Position numbers and translations under genes: made by a program. Source: Lewinellaceae bacterium (GTDB lineage Bacteria; Bacteroidota; Bacteroidia; Chitinophagales; Saprospiraceae). Taken from it: a DNA stretch of 64,000 bases. Each line of letters starts with the position of its first letter. Within the stretch, counting starts at the first letter, position 1. The notes beneath the pieces are model-generated. The model was not told the origin of the DNA. It saw only the letters and a list, made by a program, of their open reading frames with translations, and made no database searches. The stretch lies in contig JACJXZ010000013.1 in NCBI GenBank assembly GCA_020636375.1, forward strand, positions 62,001-126,000, given 5' to 3'. Shown in pieces: positions 17,680 to 26,632 of this stretch.

Positions 17680-17811
17680 TTTAGGCCCGTCCGTCCGGCC
17701 GGGTAAACCTTAGGCTGTAGGTTTTGGGGGCACCCCCGGCCTAATCGGGCACTCAACAGGCACCTAACGCCTAAAACCTAACATTTACCCGGCCGACTGG
17801 ACGGGCCTAAA
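17680..17811. mobile_element. foldback element with 28-bp inverted ends
   Basis: A 132-bp element whose ends (17680-17707 and 17784-17811) are inverted repeats matching at 25 of 28 positions, both reading tttaggcccgtcc...cggccgggtaaa from outside in. The inner flanks also carry related words (ttaggctgtaggtttt and the inverse of ttaggttttaggcgttagg). It looks like a separate non-autonomous element or a very strong hairpin. Confidence 0.65.
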
Positions 17812-18103
17812 TCCTCCTGACACCGAAGAGGGCACAATTTAGCGTCGCACCCGACCCAACTTCATGCGAGAATCAGGTAACATTTTCGCCTTATGAACGT
17901 ATAAAGAGTTGCCATAAAGTGTTTAATCGGCAAAGCAGGAGGCATTTCCCCCGATTTTGACGGAATAATGTCAGAAAAAGCGGAGACCGAACTACAGTTT
18001 TTCTTTACCTTGGGGCGCCGGAAACAGCATGCTGTTTTCCATTGTTTCAAATATGAAGAGAGACGGCCTAAGCGTACTTTTTTTAAAGGACAAAGCTTTA
18101 AAT

Positions 18104-20767
18104 ATGAGAATCCTATTCTTGTCCGTCTTTACTTTTCTGGCCTCCCTCTTCGCGGGGTACGGCCAATCCCTGAAACAAGTCGTGGAAGCCGGTGACGAAT
18201 CCTTCCAGAACCGGGACTATTACAATGCCTACAGGTGTTACGAGACGGTCCTGAAGTTCGCTTCCAAAGGCGCTTATAAAGGCGATACCCTGAAAGTCAA
18301 GTTCGATTATGCCCGGGCAGCGCAGCGGTTGAACTATTTCTCCAAAGCCAGAGATCTCTACGATGAACTCAGCCGGGAAGCCGGAAGTGTAAACAAGGAT
18401 ATCCATGCCCGCTCCTTTTTTTACCTGGCCAGGATGCTGCAGAACCTCGCGCAGGACAGCACTCACCTCTACAGCCAGGCGCTCAACACCTATCAGTATT
18501 TTTTAAATGAAGAACTCTTCCGGGATATAGAAGACAGCCCGGCTATCCAGGCGCGTTTCGAAAGAGACGCCCGCGCCGGGATGGAGAGCTGCAACGAGCT
18601 CGGGGATGCTACTGCCGTCCGGACGGATAGCCTCTACCGGCTCCCTATGCCCATTAATTCCGAATTCTCGGAAGTCGGGCCGGTTCGGGTCGGGAATACC
18701 TTGTACTTCTCTTCGCTTCGTTTTCTGCCGCCCGGCATTAACACCCCCCGCCAATCGTCCTTCTTTTCCAAGCAGTTGATGTCGACTTTCCGGCAGGGAA
18801 CGGTGTTGGAACCAGAAGGGGAAGTCATGGACAGCTTCCTCGTGATGCCGGTGTCCGAAAATTTCAACGCCGACCGGCTGCATACCCTGCATACGGCCTT
18901 CAGCCAGGATGGCAGCCTGATGTTCTTCACATTATGCGCCCAGGAAAAAGGAGATTTAGATTGTTCCATTTACCGGCGCCGGCGCCTTGCCGATGGCAGC
19001 TGGGACGTTCCGCACCGGCTTTCCATCAATGCGGAAAACAAGGAGTTTACGGCTACTCAGCCCAGCACGGCTTTCGATTGCACGTCTGGCAAAGAATGGT
19101 TGTATTTTTCTTCTGACCGCCCGGGCGGGCATGGGGGCATGGACATCTGGCGGGCAGAGATCATGGAAGGCGGTACCCTGGGGGTTCCCGAAAACCTGCC
19201 GGATAAGATCAATACGGAAAAGGACGAAGCCACGCCGTTCTTTCACAGCCTTTCCCAGCGGCTCTACTTCAGCTCCGACGCTTCGCCCAGCTTTGGAGAA
19301 TTCGATATTTTTTACAGTGATTTACGGGATGGCGCCTGGTCGGTTCCCCAAAATATGGGCTTACCTTATAATAGTGGTTACAACGACCAGTACTTCTTTC
19401 TTACCGCCGATGGCCAACAGGAATATTTTACCTCCGACCGCCCCCGTTCCTTCCGTTTTGTAGAGGAACTCGAGTTCTGTTGCACCGATATATATACCAT
19501 GGCCAACGAAGTAGACCGGACGCTGGAAGTAAGCCTGGAAGATTGCGACGAAACGCAGCAACTGGAAAAGGTGGTAGAGCTCTACGAATTGTCCTGTGGC
19601 GAACGCAACCGGGTCGGCCTGCCCCAAACCGTTTTCGGCAAGGGCAGCGCGTCTTTCCCGGTACAGCTTTACCGCGAATACGAAATGAAGGTGTACAGTC
19701 CGGAAACAGACCTTTCTTATGCCCGGAAATTCAACCTGTCGGAAGAACAATATTTTAACAATACCAGTACGATCAGCTGGAAGCCGGATCCTTTTTACCC
19801 CACCCGGCTGGACCTGAAAGTCATAGCTTATGATGAGTCGACCGGGGAACCCCTGGACGGGGCGCTGATCCAGGTGCGGGAGAAGGAGGTGGAAAGGCAG
19901 GTGGCAGGCGGTGCCGGCAATGTCTTTCCGGTAGAGCCGGACATCGAATATACTGTCCACGTAGAAATGGATCCCAGCCAGCCCGGTATGGACTACACCG
20001 CCCAAAGGGCCGGCGATCCTGCCCAACCTTCTGCCCGGGTACAGAATTACCAGGCAGTAAACTTGCCCTATCACTATACCACCTCTGATCCGGACAATAT
20101 GCGCCGGCTCTGCGGCAAGGATACCTTAAGGATATTTATGAAGCCGGTGCCGCCGGAGCTGCCCCTGCCCATCGTCCTTTATTTTGACCACGACAGGCCT
20201 ACCAGATACCAGGGCCGACCCGACCGGACCGACCAGAGTTTCGACGAGGCCATCCAGCTTTATCTGGACAGAAAAAGCCTGTTCCTGGAGAAAAATGACC
20301 CTTCCGAGTCGCGGCGGGTAGATGCCTTCTTCGAGCGGGAAGTCAGCGGCGGCCTCACCACGCTCCAAAACCTCGCCAGTTCTTTAATGGGCTATGTGGA
20401 TTACATGGGCGAGGACGAAAAGCTAGTGATCGAAATCCAGGGGTACTGCAGCCCCCGGGGCGGCACGGAATACAACCAGAAGCTCAGCGAGCGCCGCATC
20501 CAGTGCGTGCGCACCTTCCTGGAGTCTTACTCCCAGGATGGGCGGCAACTGAAAGATTTCGTCGGCACCAAGTTTATAGTGGAGGAATTGCCCCTTGGAG
20601 AATCGCAGGCGAGCAGCACTTATCCGGATAACGACCCCAATTCAATCTGGGGCATTGGCCCGGCGCTCGACCGGCGGGTAGAGATCGTGGACCTGACCAA
20701 GGGCAAGGGGCCCAAGCCCACCCAGCCGCAACTGGACGATGCGGTCACCCAGGACCATGAACCTTGA
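18104..20767 (+). CDS. TPR-PD40-OmpA outer-membrane-associated protein (paralogue 1)
   Basis: An 887-residue exported protein. The ATG at 18104 begins a clear signal peptide (MRILFLSVFTFLASLFAGYGQ); the longer frame from 18029 puts this segment inside the protein. Domains in order: an N-terminal TPR-like region (about 22-150, DYYNAYRCYETVL); PD40/WD40-like propeller repeats (about 180-460, LYFSSDRPGGHGGMDIW, YFTSDRP); a beta-rich carboxypeptidase-regulatory-like region (about 560-680); and a C-terminal OmpA-like domain (about 760-870, GYCSPRG..YN..LSERR). The order matches PorE-like T9SS-associated proteins that bind peptidoglycan through OmpA, though the usual GHTD is GYCS here. A paralogue lies at 23732-26632. 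It likely anchors a surface complex. Confidence 0.87.
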   Translation: MRILFLSVFTFLASLFAGYGQSLKQVVEAGDESFQNRDYYNAYRCYETVLKFASKGAYKGDTLKVKFDYARAAQRLNYFSKARDLYDELSREAGSVNKDIHARSFFYLARMLQNLAQDSTHLYSQALNTYQYFLNEELFRDIEDSPAIQARFERDARAGMESCNELGDATAVRTDSLYRLPMPINSEFSEVGPVRVGNTLYFSSLRFLPPGINTPRQSSFFSKQLMSTFRQGTVLEPEGEVMDSFLVMPVSENFNADRLHTLHTAFSQDGSLMFFTLCAQEKGDLDCSIYRRRRLADGSWDVPHRLSINAENKEFTATQPSTAFDCTSGKEWLYFSSDRPGGHGGMDIWRAEIMEGGTLGVPENLPDKINTEKDEATPFFHSLSQRLYFSSDASPSFGEFDIFYSDLRDGAWSVPQNMGLPYNSGYNDQYFFLTADGQQEYFTSDRPRSFRFVEELEFCCTDIYTMANEVDRTLEVSLEDCDETQQLEKVVELYELSCGERNRVGLPQTVFGKGSASFPVQLYREYEMKVYSPETDLSYARKFNLSEEQYFNNTSTISWKPDPFYPTRLDLKVIAYDESTGEPLDGALIQVREKEVERQVAGGAGNVFPVEPDIEYTVHVEMDPSQPGMDYTAQRAGDPAQPSARVQNYQAVNLPYHYTTSDPDNMRRLCGKDTLRIFMKPVPPELPLPIVLYFDHDRPTRYQGRPDRTDQSFDEAIQLYLDRKSLFLEKNDPSESRRVDAFFEREVSGGLTTLQNLASSLMGYVDYMGEDEKLVIEIQGYCSPRGGTEYNQKLSERRIQCVRTFLESYSQDGRQLKDFVGTKFIVEELPLGESQASSTYPDNDPNSIWGIGPALDRRVEIVDLTKGKGPKPTQPQLDDAVTQDHEP

Positions 20768-20902
20768 CGAAACAGGGCGGCGTTGGAAACGAGCAGCGCC
20801 GGTTGTTTGCCCAAAAGTCCTGGATTCCCCCAGCTATACTGAGCTGCGCCTGGTTTTGCGCATTGCCGTTGAGTATAACAAACAACAACCCACCAACCGG
20901 GC

Positions 20903-21874
20903 TCACCTCTTAAACCCATGCGGTTTTTCCTCTGGTGGAGAATTCTTCTCCTGGCCCACCGAGGCGGTATTCCCTTCAAAATAATTATGCTCCATGACCG
21001 GCTGGCACGAGCCTTCGCCGGAATACTCATTGTGAATGCTGCCGTTGTTGACGAAAGCCTTGTTGTTCTTGAAAATGTTGGAGGAGATCGTTGGTTTCAC
21101 GCTTCCGCCGTGGGGTTCGTTGAAGATCGCTCCTCCGTAAGTGGCCACGTTGGCCTCGAAATGGCATTTTGTGATCCGGGGGCTGCAATGGCCGTCTATG
21201 CTGACATTCATTATGGCACCGCCGTCCAGGTCGGCCTTGTTCTTAATGAACGCACAATTGGCGATCCTGGGGCTGCAATCGCCCTGCTCCCTAGCCAGGT
21301 TGAATATGCCGGCGCCTTCGCGGGCGTAATTCCTGGTGATGGTGCAGTTGCGGATATTGGGGCTGCTTGACTGGCCATTGGTGGCCAGGTTGAAAATGCC
21401 ACCGCCCTTGAATTCCAGCAAGCGGTTTTTGTCCTGTCCGTCGGCTGCTCCGCCCAGGATGAAGAAGCCGTCGAGCGTGGTTTCTTCCCCGGCATTCTGG
21501 AAATAGACGACCGTATAGGCATTATCCAGAAAAGAAGCCGTGCCGATCTCCCCGCTGAGGTGGGTGGTGTTTTTTTTAACATCCCGTTGTTCCCGGCTCG
21601 TTTCGGACCCGGCGAACCCGCCAAAGAGGCCTACGCCTGGCGGGATGACAAAAGACCGGGTGCGGTCGTTTTCCCCGGAGGTATGGTATGTTCCGCGGGA
21701 GACCCATATTTCATCGCCCGGCCTGGCCTTTTCCAGTGCCTTGTGCAGGTCGCCAAGCGCCTTGGCCCAGGAGCTTCCGTCGGCGGTTCCGCCCTGGCTC
21801 ACGTAATAGATGGTTTGTGCTTCCAACTGGCAAAAAACCAGCATTGATGCCATTAGTAACAATACTCTTTTCAC
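20903..21874 (-). CDS. secreted right-handed beta-helix-like repeat protein (paralogue 2)
   Basis: About 323 residues, clearly paralogous to the protein at 15634-16617. It has the same signal-peptide start (VKRVLLLMASMLVFCQLEAQ), the same TIYYVSQGGTADGSSW opening and the same NC.F..N.A..GGAI.N coils (NCTITRNYAREGAGIFN; NCAFIKNKADLDGGAIMN; KCHFEANVATYGGAIFN). The C-terminus is short and charged (NSPPEEKPHGFKR). As in the paralogue there is no ATG: the frame opens with TTG-ATC-GTG-AAA, and the GTG at 21874 is preferred. It is convergent with the OmpA-family gene on its left (135 bp) and divergent from the PorP gene on its right. Confidence 0.82.
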   Translation of the reverse strand: MKRVLLLMASMLVFCQLEAQTIYYVSQGGTADGSSWAKALGDLHKALEKARPGDEIWVSRGTYHTSGENDRTRSFVIPPGVGLFGGFAGSETSREQRDVKKNTTHLSGEIGTASFLDNAYTVVYFQNAGEETTLDGFFILGGAADGQDKNRLLEFKGGGIFNLATNGQSSSPNIRNCTITRNYAREGAGIFNLAREQGDCSPRIANCAFIKNKADLDGGAIMNVSIDGHCSPRITKCHFEANVATYGGAIFNEPHGGSVKPTISSNIFKNNKAFVNNGSIHNEYSGEGSCQPVMEHNYFEGNTASVGQEKNSPPEEKPHGFKR

Positions 21875-21880
21875 GATCAA

Positions 21881-22442
21881 AAGGGTTTTTATCAGGCAAA
21901 AGCCGAGTACAGGATTTGGGAAAAATTAAATCCAATGCAATGCAATGGCAGACCCTGACCGGGCCATGCCGGGACAGCTGGGAAAAAGGCCTTCCAAATG
22001 CTAAAGGCGCCGAACGAAGTAGTACAAATGTGGGATAAAATGCAATAACGATGTTCGCCGGGATAAGTTTCATAAACCTATCGCAACCTGCCCGGAAATC
22101 CGGGCTTTGCGCCGGCACCAATCGTTAAGTAAGTGTAAAATAACAAAATTTGCGCCCATTTCATAAATGAAGCCGGAGATTTTTTTTATCTTGGATGCAA
22201 CGAATTTCCCCTCCAATCGTATATGCAAGTGCTATAAAGTCCCCCGTTTAAACTCCCTTTTATGAGAAGTACTGTTCATTCGCCCATTCAGATGGCCGAA
22301 TTTAATAATGCGAAATTTGTTGCCGGAAAATAGTTTTTCCTTATTTTGGGCAAATAACCCGGAAGTGCAACTATCCTTTTCCGGCTCCATCAGCAGGAAG
22401 AGCTATCAGGCAGCGTTTTAATTTAATAAAAACCAATTGATC
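21881..22442. other. divergent promoter spacer
   Basis: About 560 bp between divergent surface-protein genes. No gene was recognised. It is AT-rich toward the right half and must contain promoters for both sides; no box was convincing enough to mark individually. Confidence 0.4.
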
Positions 22443-23510
22443 TTGAAAAGGATACTATACCTCTGGTTATTGGCCTTCTGGGTGGTTCCCGAGCTATATG
22501 CTCAGGACATACACTTCTCGCAGTTCGCCTATTCTCCTTCTAATATCAACCCGGCGCTGACCGGGGTCTTCCGCGGGAACGCCCGCCTGATCGGCAACGT
22601 GCGAAGCCAGTGGCGCGCCGTTCCGGTAAAGTACCGCACGTTTTCTACCAGCGCCGATTTCAAGATCCCCAAACGGTTTGACCGAAACGGCTTTTTTGCT
22701 GCGGGAGCGGCCTTCAACTATGACGACGCGGGCTTCTCTGCCGTTGAAAGCCGTACGCTCAAGCTGGCCAACCTCAACCTCAGCGGATCCTATACCCACA
22801 AACTGGCTGATTTTGCCTTCCTCACTGCCGGCCTGCAGGCCGGGTTCAGCAACCGGAGGTTTGACCTCGACGGCCTTTATTTCGACTCCCAGTATGACCC
22901 CGCTACCAGCGGGCTGGATCCTTCCAAAAACCACGGCGAAGATTTTCAGGCGGATAACAATAATTTTGCCGACCTCAGCACCGGCCTCAACTTCCGGTTT
23001 CAGGATTACAGCAGCTGTGAGATCGTCAATGACCTCAGCAAACGGTCTTTCCTGGATGTCGGGATCGGCATTTTCCACCTCAACCGGCCGGACCAAAGCT
23101 TCGGAAATGATGGCGATTCCCGGCTGTTCGTCCGGTATAGCCCCTATTTGTTCGCCAATAAACAGGTCGATGACATCGTCGACGTATTCGGCAACCTGAA
23201 CTTCCAGTTCCAGGGCCCCTACCGGGAATGGCTGGCTGCCCTCGGAGGCAGGGTCTACATCGACCGGACGCCCGGCAACCAAAAGTCGGTCGCGCTGAGC
23301 TGCGGGTATCGCTTCAACCGGGATTTCGGAGATGTGGTCTATCCCACTCTGGAAGTCCAGATCGGCGAAATCTATGGCAGCTTCTCCTATGACATTAACC
23401 TGTCAGATTTCCGGGTGGCGACCCTGCGGCGGGGTGGGCCGGAAATCGCTGTCCGCTACATCATCAGCAAAGTCTGTTTCGACAATAAATACTTCTGCCC
23501 CCTGCTTTAG
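22443..23510 (+). CDS. PorP/SprF-family type IX secretion membrane protein
   Basis: About 355 residues: a signal peptide (MKRILYLWLLAFWVVPELYAQ), then QDIHFSQFAYSPSNINPAL, the diagnostic opening of PorP/SprF proteins. The rest alternates in a beta-barrel-like way, and the terminus is FDNKYFCPLL. These outer-membrane proteins pair with T9SS type B substrates (the SprB-SprF case) and are needed for their secretion or surface retention. No ATG is available: the frame starts TTG-ATC-TTG-AAA at 22437/22443. It is followed by an OmpA-family gene and the giant adhesin on the same strand, which would be its client (inference). Confidence 0.93.
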   Translation: MKRILYLWLLAFWVVPELYAQDIHFSQFAYSPSNINPALTGVFRGNARLIGNVRSQWRAVPVKYRTFSTSADFKIPKRFDRNGFFAAGAAFNYDDAGFSAVESRTLKLANLNLSGSYTHKLADFAFLTAGLQAGFSNRRFDLDGLYFDSQYDPATSGLDPSKNHGEDFQADNNNFADLSTGLNFRFQDYSSCEIVNDLSKRSFLDVGIGIFHLNRPDQSFGNDGDSRLFVRYSPYLFANKQVDDIVDVFGNLNFQFQGPYREWLAALGGRVYIDRTPGNQKSVALSCGYRFNRDFGDVVYPTLEVQIGEIYGSFSYDINLSDFRVATLRRGGPEIAVRYIISKVCFDNKYFCPLL

Positions 23511-23731
23511 TTTGTTTAACCGGCCGCACAGATACCCTCAAGCTGTACGGCACCTGCTACTTATCCTTGTTTTGGCGGCCCTGCCTGTTTCCGGCAACCG
23601 CTGATTTGCCCGGCGTCGTAGAAATAATTGGATGGCCTGAAAACCGACGCAGAAAAAGATCTCCCACAAAGTAGTATGCTATCTCCTTTTTCTGTAAGAG
23701 CTTTGACGAGAATCTGGATAAAATATTTAAT

Positions 23732-26632
23732 ATGAGAGCAATTCTATTGTCCGTATTGGCCGGCTTGCTATTCCCCTTCATCAGCTGTGGCCAATCCCTG
23801 GACGAAGTTATTAAGGTGGGGAATCAATCCTTCGATACCAAGGATTACTATAATGCCTTTCGGTGTTACGAAAGCGTGCTCAGTTTTGTGGGAAAAGATA
23901 AATATAAAGGAGACTGGGACCCCCTCTATATCAAGTACCGCTATGCCGAATCGGCCCAGCGGTTCAACAATTTTAAAAAAGCGGATACCATCTATACGGA
24001 ATTGTTGTCGGAAAGCCTGAATGCCAATATGGATGTCTATGCCCGCTCTACTTTCAACCTGGGCAGAGTAAAACAGAGCCTGGCCAAAGACACCATCGCC
24101 CTGAACCTGATCCGCCTGGATACCAATATGCTGAGGAAAGCCTGGGAATACTACGATGCCTTTCTCAGTAAAGGCCTCAGCCAACATCTCCGGTCCTTTC
24201 CGGCCCAGGTGAAAAAAAACCTGGACAGTTCCCCCCTTAGCGAGCCGGCCCGGCTCGCTTTCGAGACAGCGGCAAGAAAAGGCAAAGCCGATTGTGCGAG
24301 AGCCATCGAAGCTGCCGGCCGCCACCCGCAGGGATTCGCCCTGAGTGAAGATACCCTGTCCCGCCTTCCGGGCGCCGTCAACTCCCGGTATTCCGACATC
24401 GCTCCTGTGCTGATCGGCAATACGCTGTACTTCTCCTCTATCAAATTCCCCTCCGGCCCGGAAAAACTCCAGCGGCAGTCCCGCATCTATTCCCAGGTGC
24501 TGAAAGCTGGCTACCTGCAAAATGACCAGGGCGTGCCGAAGGCCATCCTGGAAGTAGATACCTTGCCGCAGGTAGGCTTTTTTAATGACGGCAGCGACTT
24601 TAGCCACACCATCCATACGGCCATCACCAACAACGGCGAATGGATGTACTTCTCGCACTGCCCGCAGGGGCGCGGCGAAGACCCCCGCTGCACCCTCTAC
24701 CGCCGGAAGAAAACAGACGGCGGCTGGGGAGCGCCGGAATACCTGGACATCAACGTAGACAGTACCCAATTCACTACCACCCAGCCCAGCATAAGCTACG
24801 ATTTCCGCACCAAAGAACAGTGGCTGTACTTCGCTTCCGACCGCAACGGCCCCGGAACCAAAGGAAAGCTGGACATCTGGCGCTGCCGGGTGGACGAGGC
24901 CGACGGCAGCCTGGCCGCCCCGGAACCCTTCTCCGCAGCCAATTCGGAGTGGAACGACGCCACGCCCTTCATGCATGCCTTGTCCGGCAGGCTGTTCTTC
25001 AGCTCCGACCGCGAATCCACCTTCGGGCTTTACGACAACTTTGTCTGGATACCCGCAAAAACAGGTGGGGTAGTTGAAAACCTGGGGCTTCCTTATAATA
25101 GTGGCTACAACGACCAGTATTACTTCCTGGCCGGGGAAGGCGACCGGGCCTTTTTCTCTTCCGACCGCCCGGAATCCACCCGATTCGTCGATTCGCTGGA
25201 TGCTTGTTGCCAGGATATCTATACCTACCCCATCGACCTGCGGGCGGAGTTGTCCGTCGAAGTTTGCGGCTGCGGGGAAATCCTTCCCGGCAAAGACAAC
25301 CTGAAAATATATGACATCACTTATTGCGATTGCGAAGAAGAAAGCAACCGCGTGAGCATCGAGGAACTGAAGAAATACCATAAATACCGCCTGGTGGCTT
25401 CCCATGAAGATTTTGTTACCAACCGCGATGTCGTCGTTTATTTCGATGGCAGCCATGATGGTAAGCTGGACACCGTTGTCAGCCTGTCCCCCGCTTTTGT
25501 CGACTACCGTTTTGTCGTCAGGGACAGTTCGACCCGCGAGCCTCTGGGGGCGGAAGAATATAGGCTGACGCTCACCGCTGAAGGGGCGGCATCCCCGGAA
25601 AGGCCGGACAACCAAACCTATCGGCTGGACCCAAAGTATAATTACACCCTGGACGTAATGGCTAAGAATCCGGCTTACCAGTCTAAAAAGCAACTCCTGA
25701 ACCTGGCACCGATACGGACAACCGGCTGCGAGGCCCGCTGTGATACCACTTATTATGTAGACCTGGCCATCCCCTGCCTTCCGGATTCTCTGGAAGGCAT
25801 CATTTTCTATTTTGATAATGATAAGCCCAGCCGGATCGAAAGGCGCAAATGGACGACGACAAATGAACGGTTCAATTCGGCCCTGGTCGGCCCCTATTAC
25901 GCGAAGAAGGATAAATACATGAAGTTCAACCTGGACCGGATACCGGTGACCTGGAGCCAGGTCGCTACACAGGTCAGGTTTGACACCATCCTCAATTTTG
26001 ACGACAGGATAGAGCGGATCGATACTTTGTTGGACCTTAAGGCCCCGGCAGAACAGGAGGGCGTTGAGACCGAATCGCTGCGTTATTTTGTAAGGAGAGC
26101 TGGATCCGGGCAATTCAATATCATTCCGGACCCCGTTACGGTAGGGGGGCGGATCGACCGTTTCTTCGACCGCGACCTGCAAGGGAACCTCGATAAGTTC
26201 AACAACTTTATCGCCTACCTGAAAAACTATCTGGAAACCGGCAACGACATCAGGATCACCATGCAGGCCTACTGCAGCAAGCGGGTGAGCGGCACTGTTA
26301 GCAATTACAACGATTCCCTGGCGGTGCGCCGGATACGGTGTATTGATGCTACCATCAGAGAATCCCTGGAAAAATCCTGGGCGGGCGTAAATGGCGCAGA
26401 GCGGGATAATTACGGCGATTTTATTATTGACCCGAAACCCGTCGGCGATTCAGAAGCGGCGGAAAACTTCCCCGACCCGGACCTGGACCCCGACGACGAC
26501 GAGGGGGGCGAATTTTTCCTCTCTGCCGCTTTGGACCGCCGGGTTGAGATCACTTCTATCGAGATAAAAACCTGTGACGGAGGCGAGGCCTTCTCGAGCG
26601 ATAATACAATTAAAAACCCTGGACAACCATGA
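23732..26632 (+). CDS. TPR-PD40-OmpA outer-membrane-associated protein (paralogue 2)
   Basis: A 966-residue protein with the same architecture as the one at 18104: signal peptide (MRAILLSVLAGLLFPFISCGQ), TPR-like DYYNAFRCYESVL at about residue 37-49, PD40 repeats (WLYFASDRNGPG, LFFSSDRES, AFFSSDRPES), a beta-rich middle, and a C-terminal OmpA-like domain (MQAYCSKR ... YNDSLAVRR). The OmpA domain contains an extra ~90-residue insertion relative to the first paralogue. The stop codon overlaps the ATG of the adhesin gene by 4 bp (ATGA), indicating translational coupling. A PorP-OmpA-adhesin operon is the likely transcription unit. Confidence 0.9.
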   Translation: MRAILLSVLAGLLFPFISCGQSLDEVIKVGNQSFDTKDYYNAFRCYESVLSFVGKDKYKGDWDPLYIKYRYAESAQRFNNFKKADTIYTELLSESLNANMDVYARSTFNLGRVKQSLAKDTIALNLIRLDTNMLRKAWEYYDAFLSKGLSQHLRSFPAQVKKNLDSSPLSEPARLAFETAARKGKADCARAIEAAGRHPQGFALSEDTLSRLPGAVNSRYSDIAPVLIGNTLYFSSIKFPSGPEKLQRQSRIYSQVLKAGYLQNDQGVPKAILEVDTLPQVGFFNDGSDFSHTIHTAITNNGEWMYFSHCPQGRGEDPRCTLYRRKKTDGGWGAPEYLDINVDSTQFTTTQPSISYDFRTKEQWLYFASDRNGPGTKGKLDIWRCRVDEADGSLAAPEPFSAANSEWNDATPFMHALSGRLFFSSDRESTFGLYDNFVWIPAKTGGVVENLGLPYNSGYNDQYYFLAGEGDRAFFSSDRPESTRFVDSLDACCQDIYTYPIDLRAELSVEVCGCGEILPGKDNLKIYDITYCDCEEESNRVSIEELKKYHKYRLVASHEDFVTNRDVVVYFDGSHDGKLDTVVSLSPAFVDYRFVVRDSSTREPLGAEEYRLTLTAEGAASPERPDNQTYRLDPKYNYTLDVMAKNPAYQSKKQLLNLAPIRTTGCEARCDTTYYVDLAIPCLPDSLEGIIFYFDNDKPSRIERRKWTTTNERFNSALVGPYYAKKDKYMKFNLDRIPVTWSQVATQVRFDTILNFDDRIERIDTLLDLKAPAEQEGVETESLRYFVRRAGSGQFNIIPDPVTVGGRIDRFFDRDLQGNLDKFNNFIAYLKNYLETGNDIRITMQAYCSKRVSGTVSNYNDSLAVRRIRCIDATIRESLEKSWAGVNGAERDNYGDFIIDPKPVGDSEAAENFPDPDLDPDDDEGGEFFLSAALDRRVEITSIEIKTCDGGEAFSSDNTIKNPGQP

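Larger units (their letters stand above)
16624..18103. other. 1.5-kb gene-free spacer rich in repeats
   Basis: No convincing gene. It holds a cluster of TGGGA(C/T) words (16663-16965), two inverted-repeat elements (17271-17464 and 17680-17811) and a small octamer repeat (taattcac, 17471-17503). It separates a minus-strand and a plus-strand surface-protein gene, so it must also hold their promoters. Confidence 0.6.

Noticed and set aside
23768..26182. 804-codon minus-strand open frame opposite the second OmpA-family gene
   Set aside because: The plus-strand protein has a signal peptide and recognisable TPR, PD40 and OmpA parts; the antisense translation has no recognisable domain.
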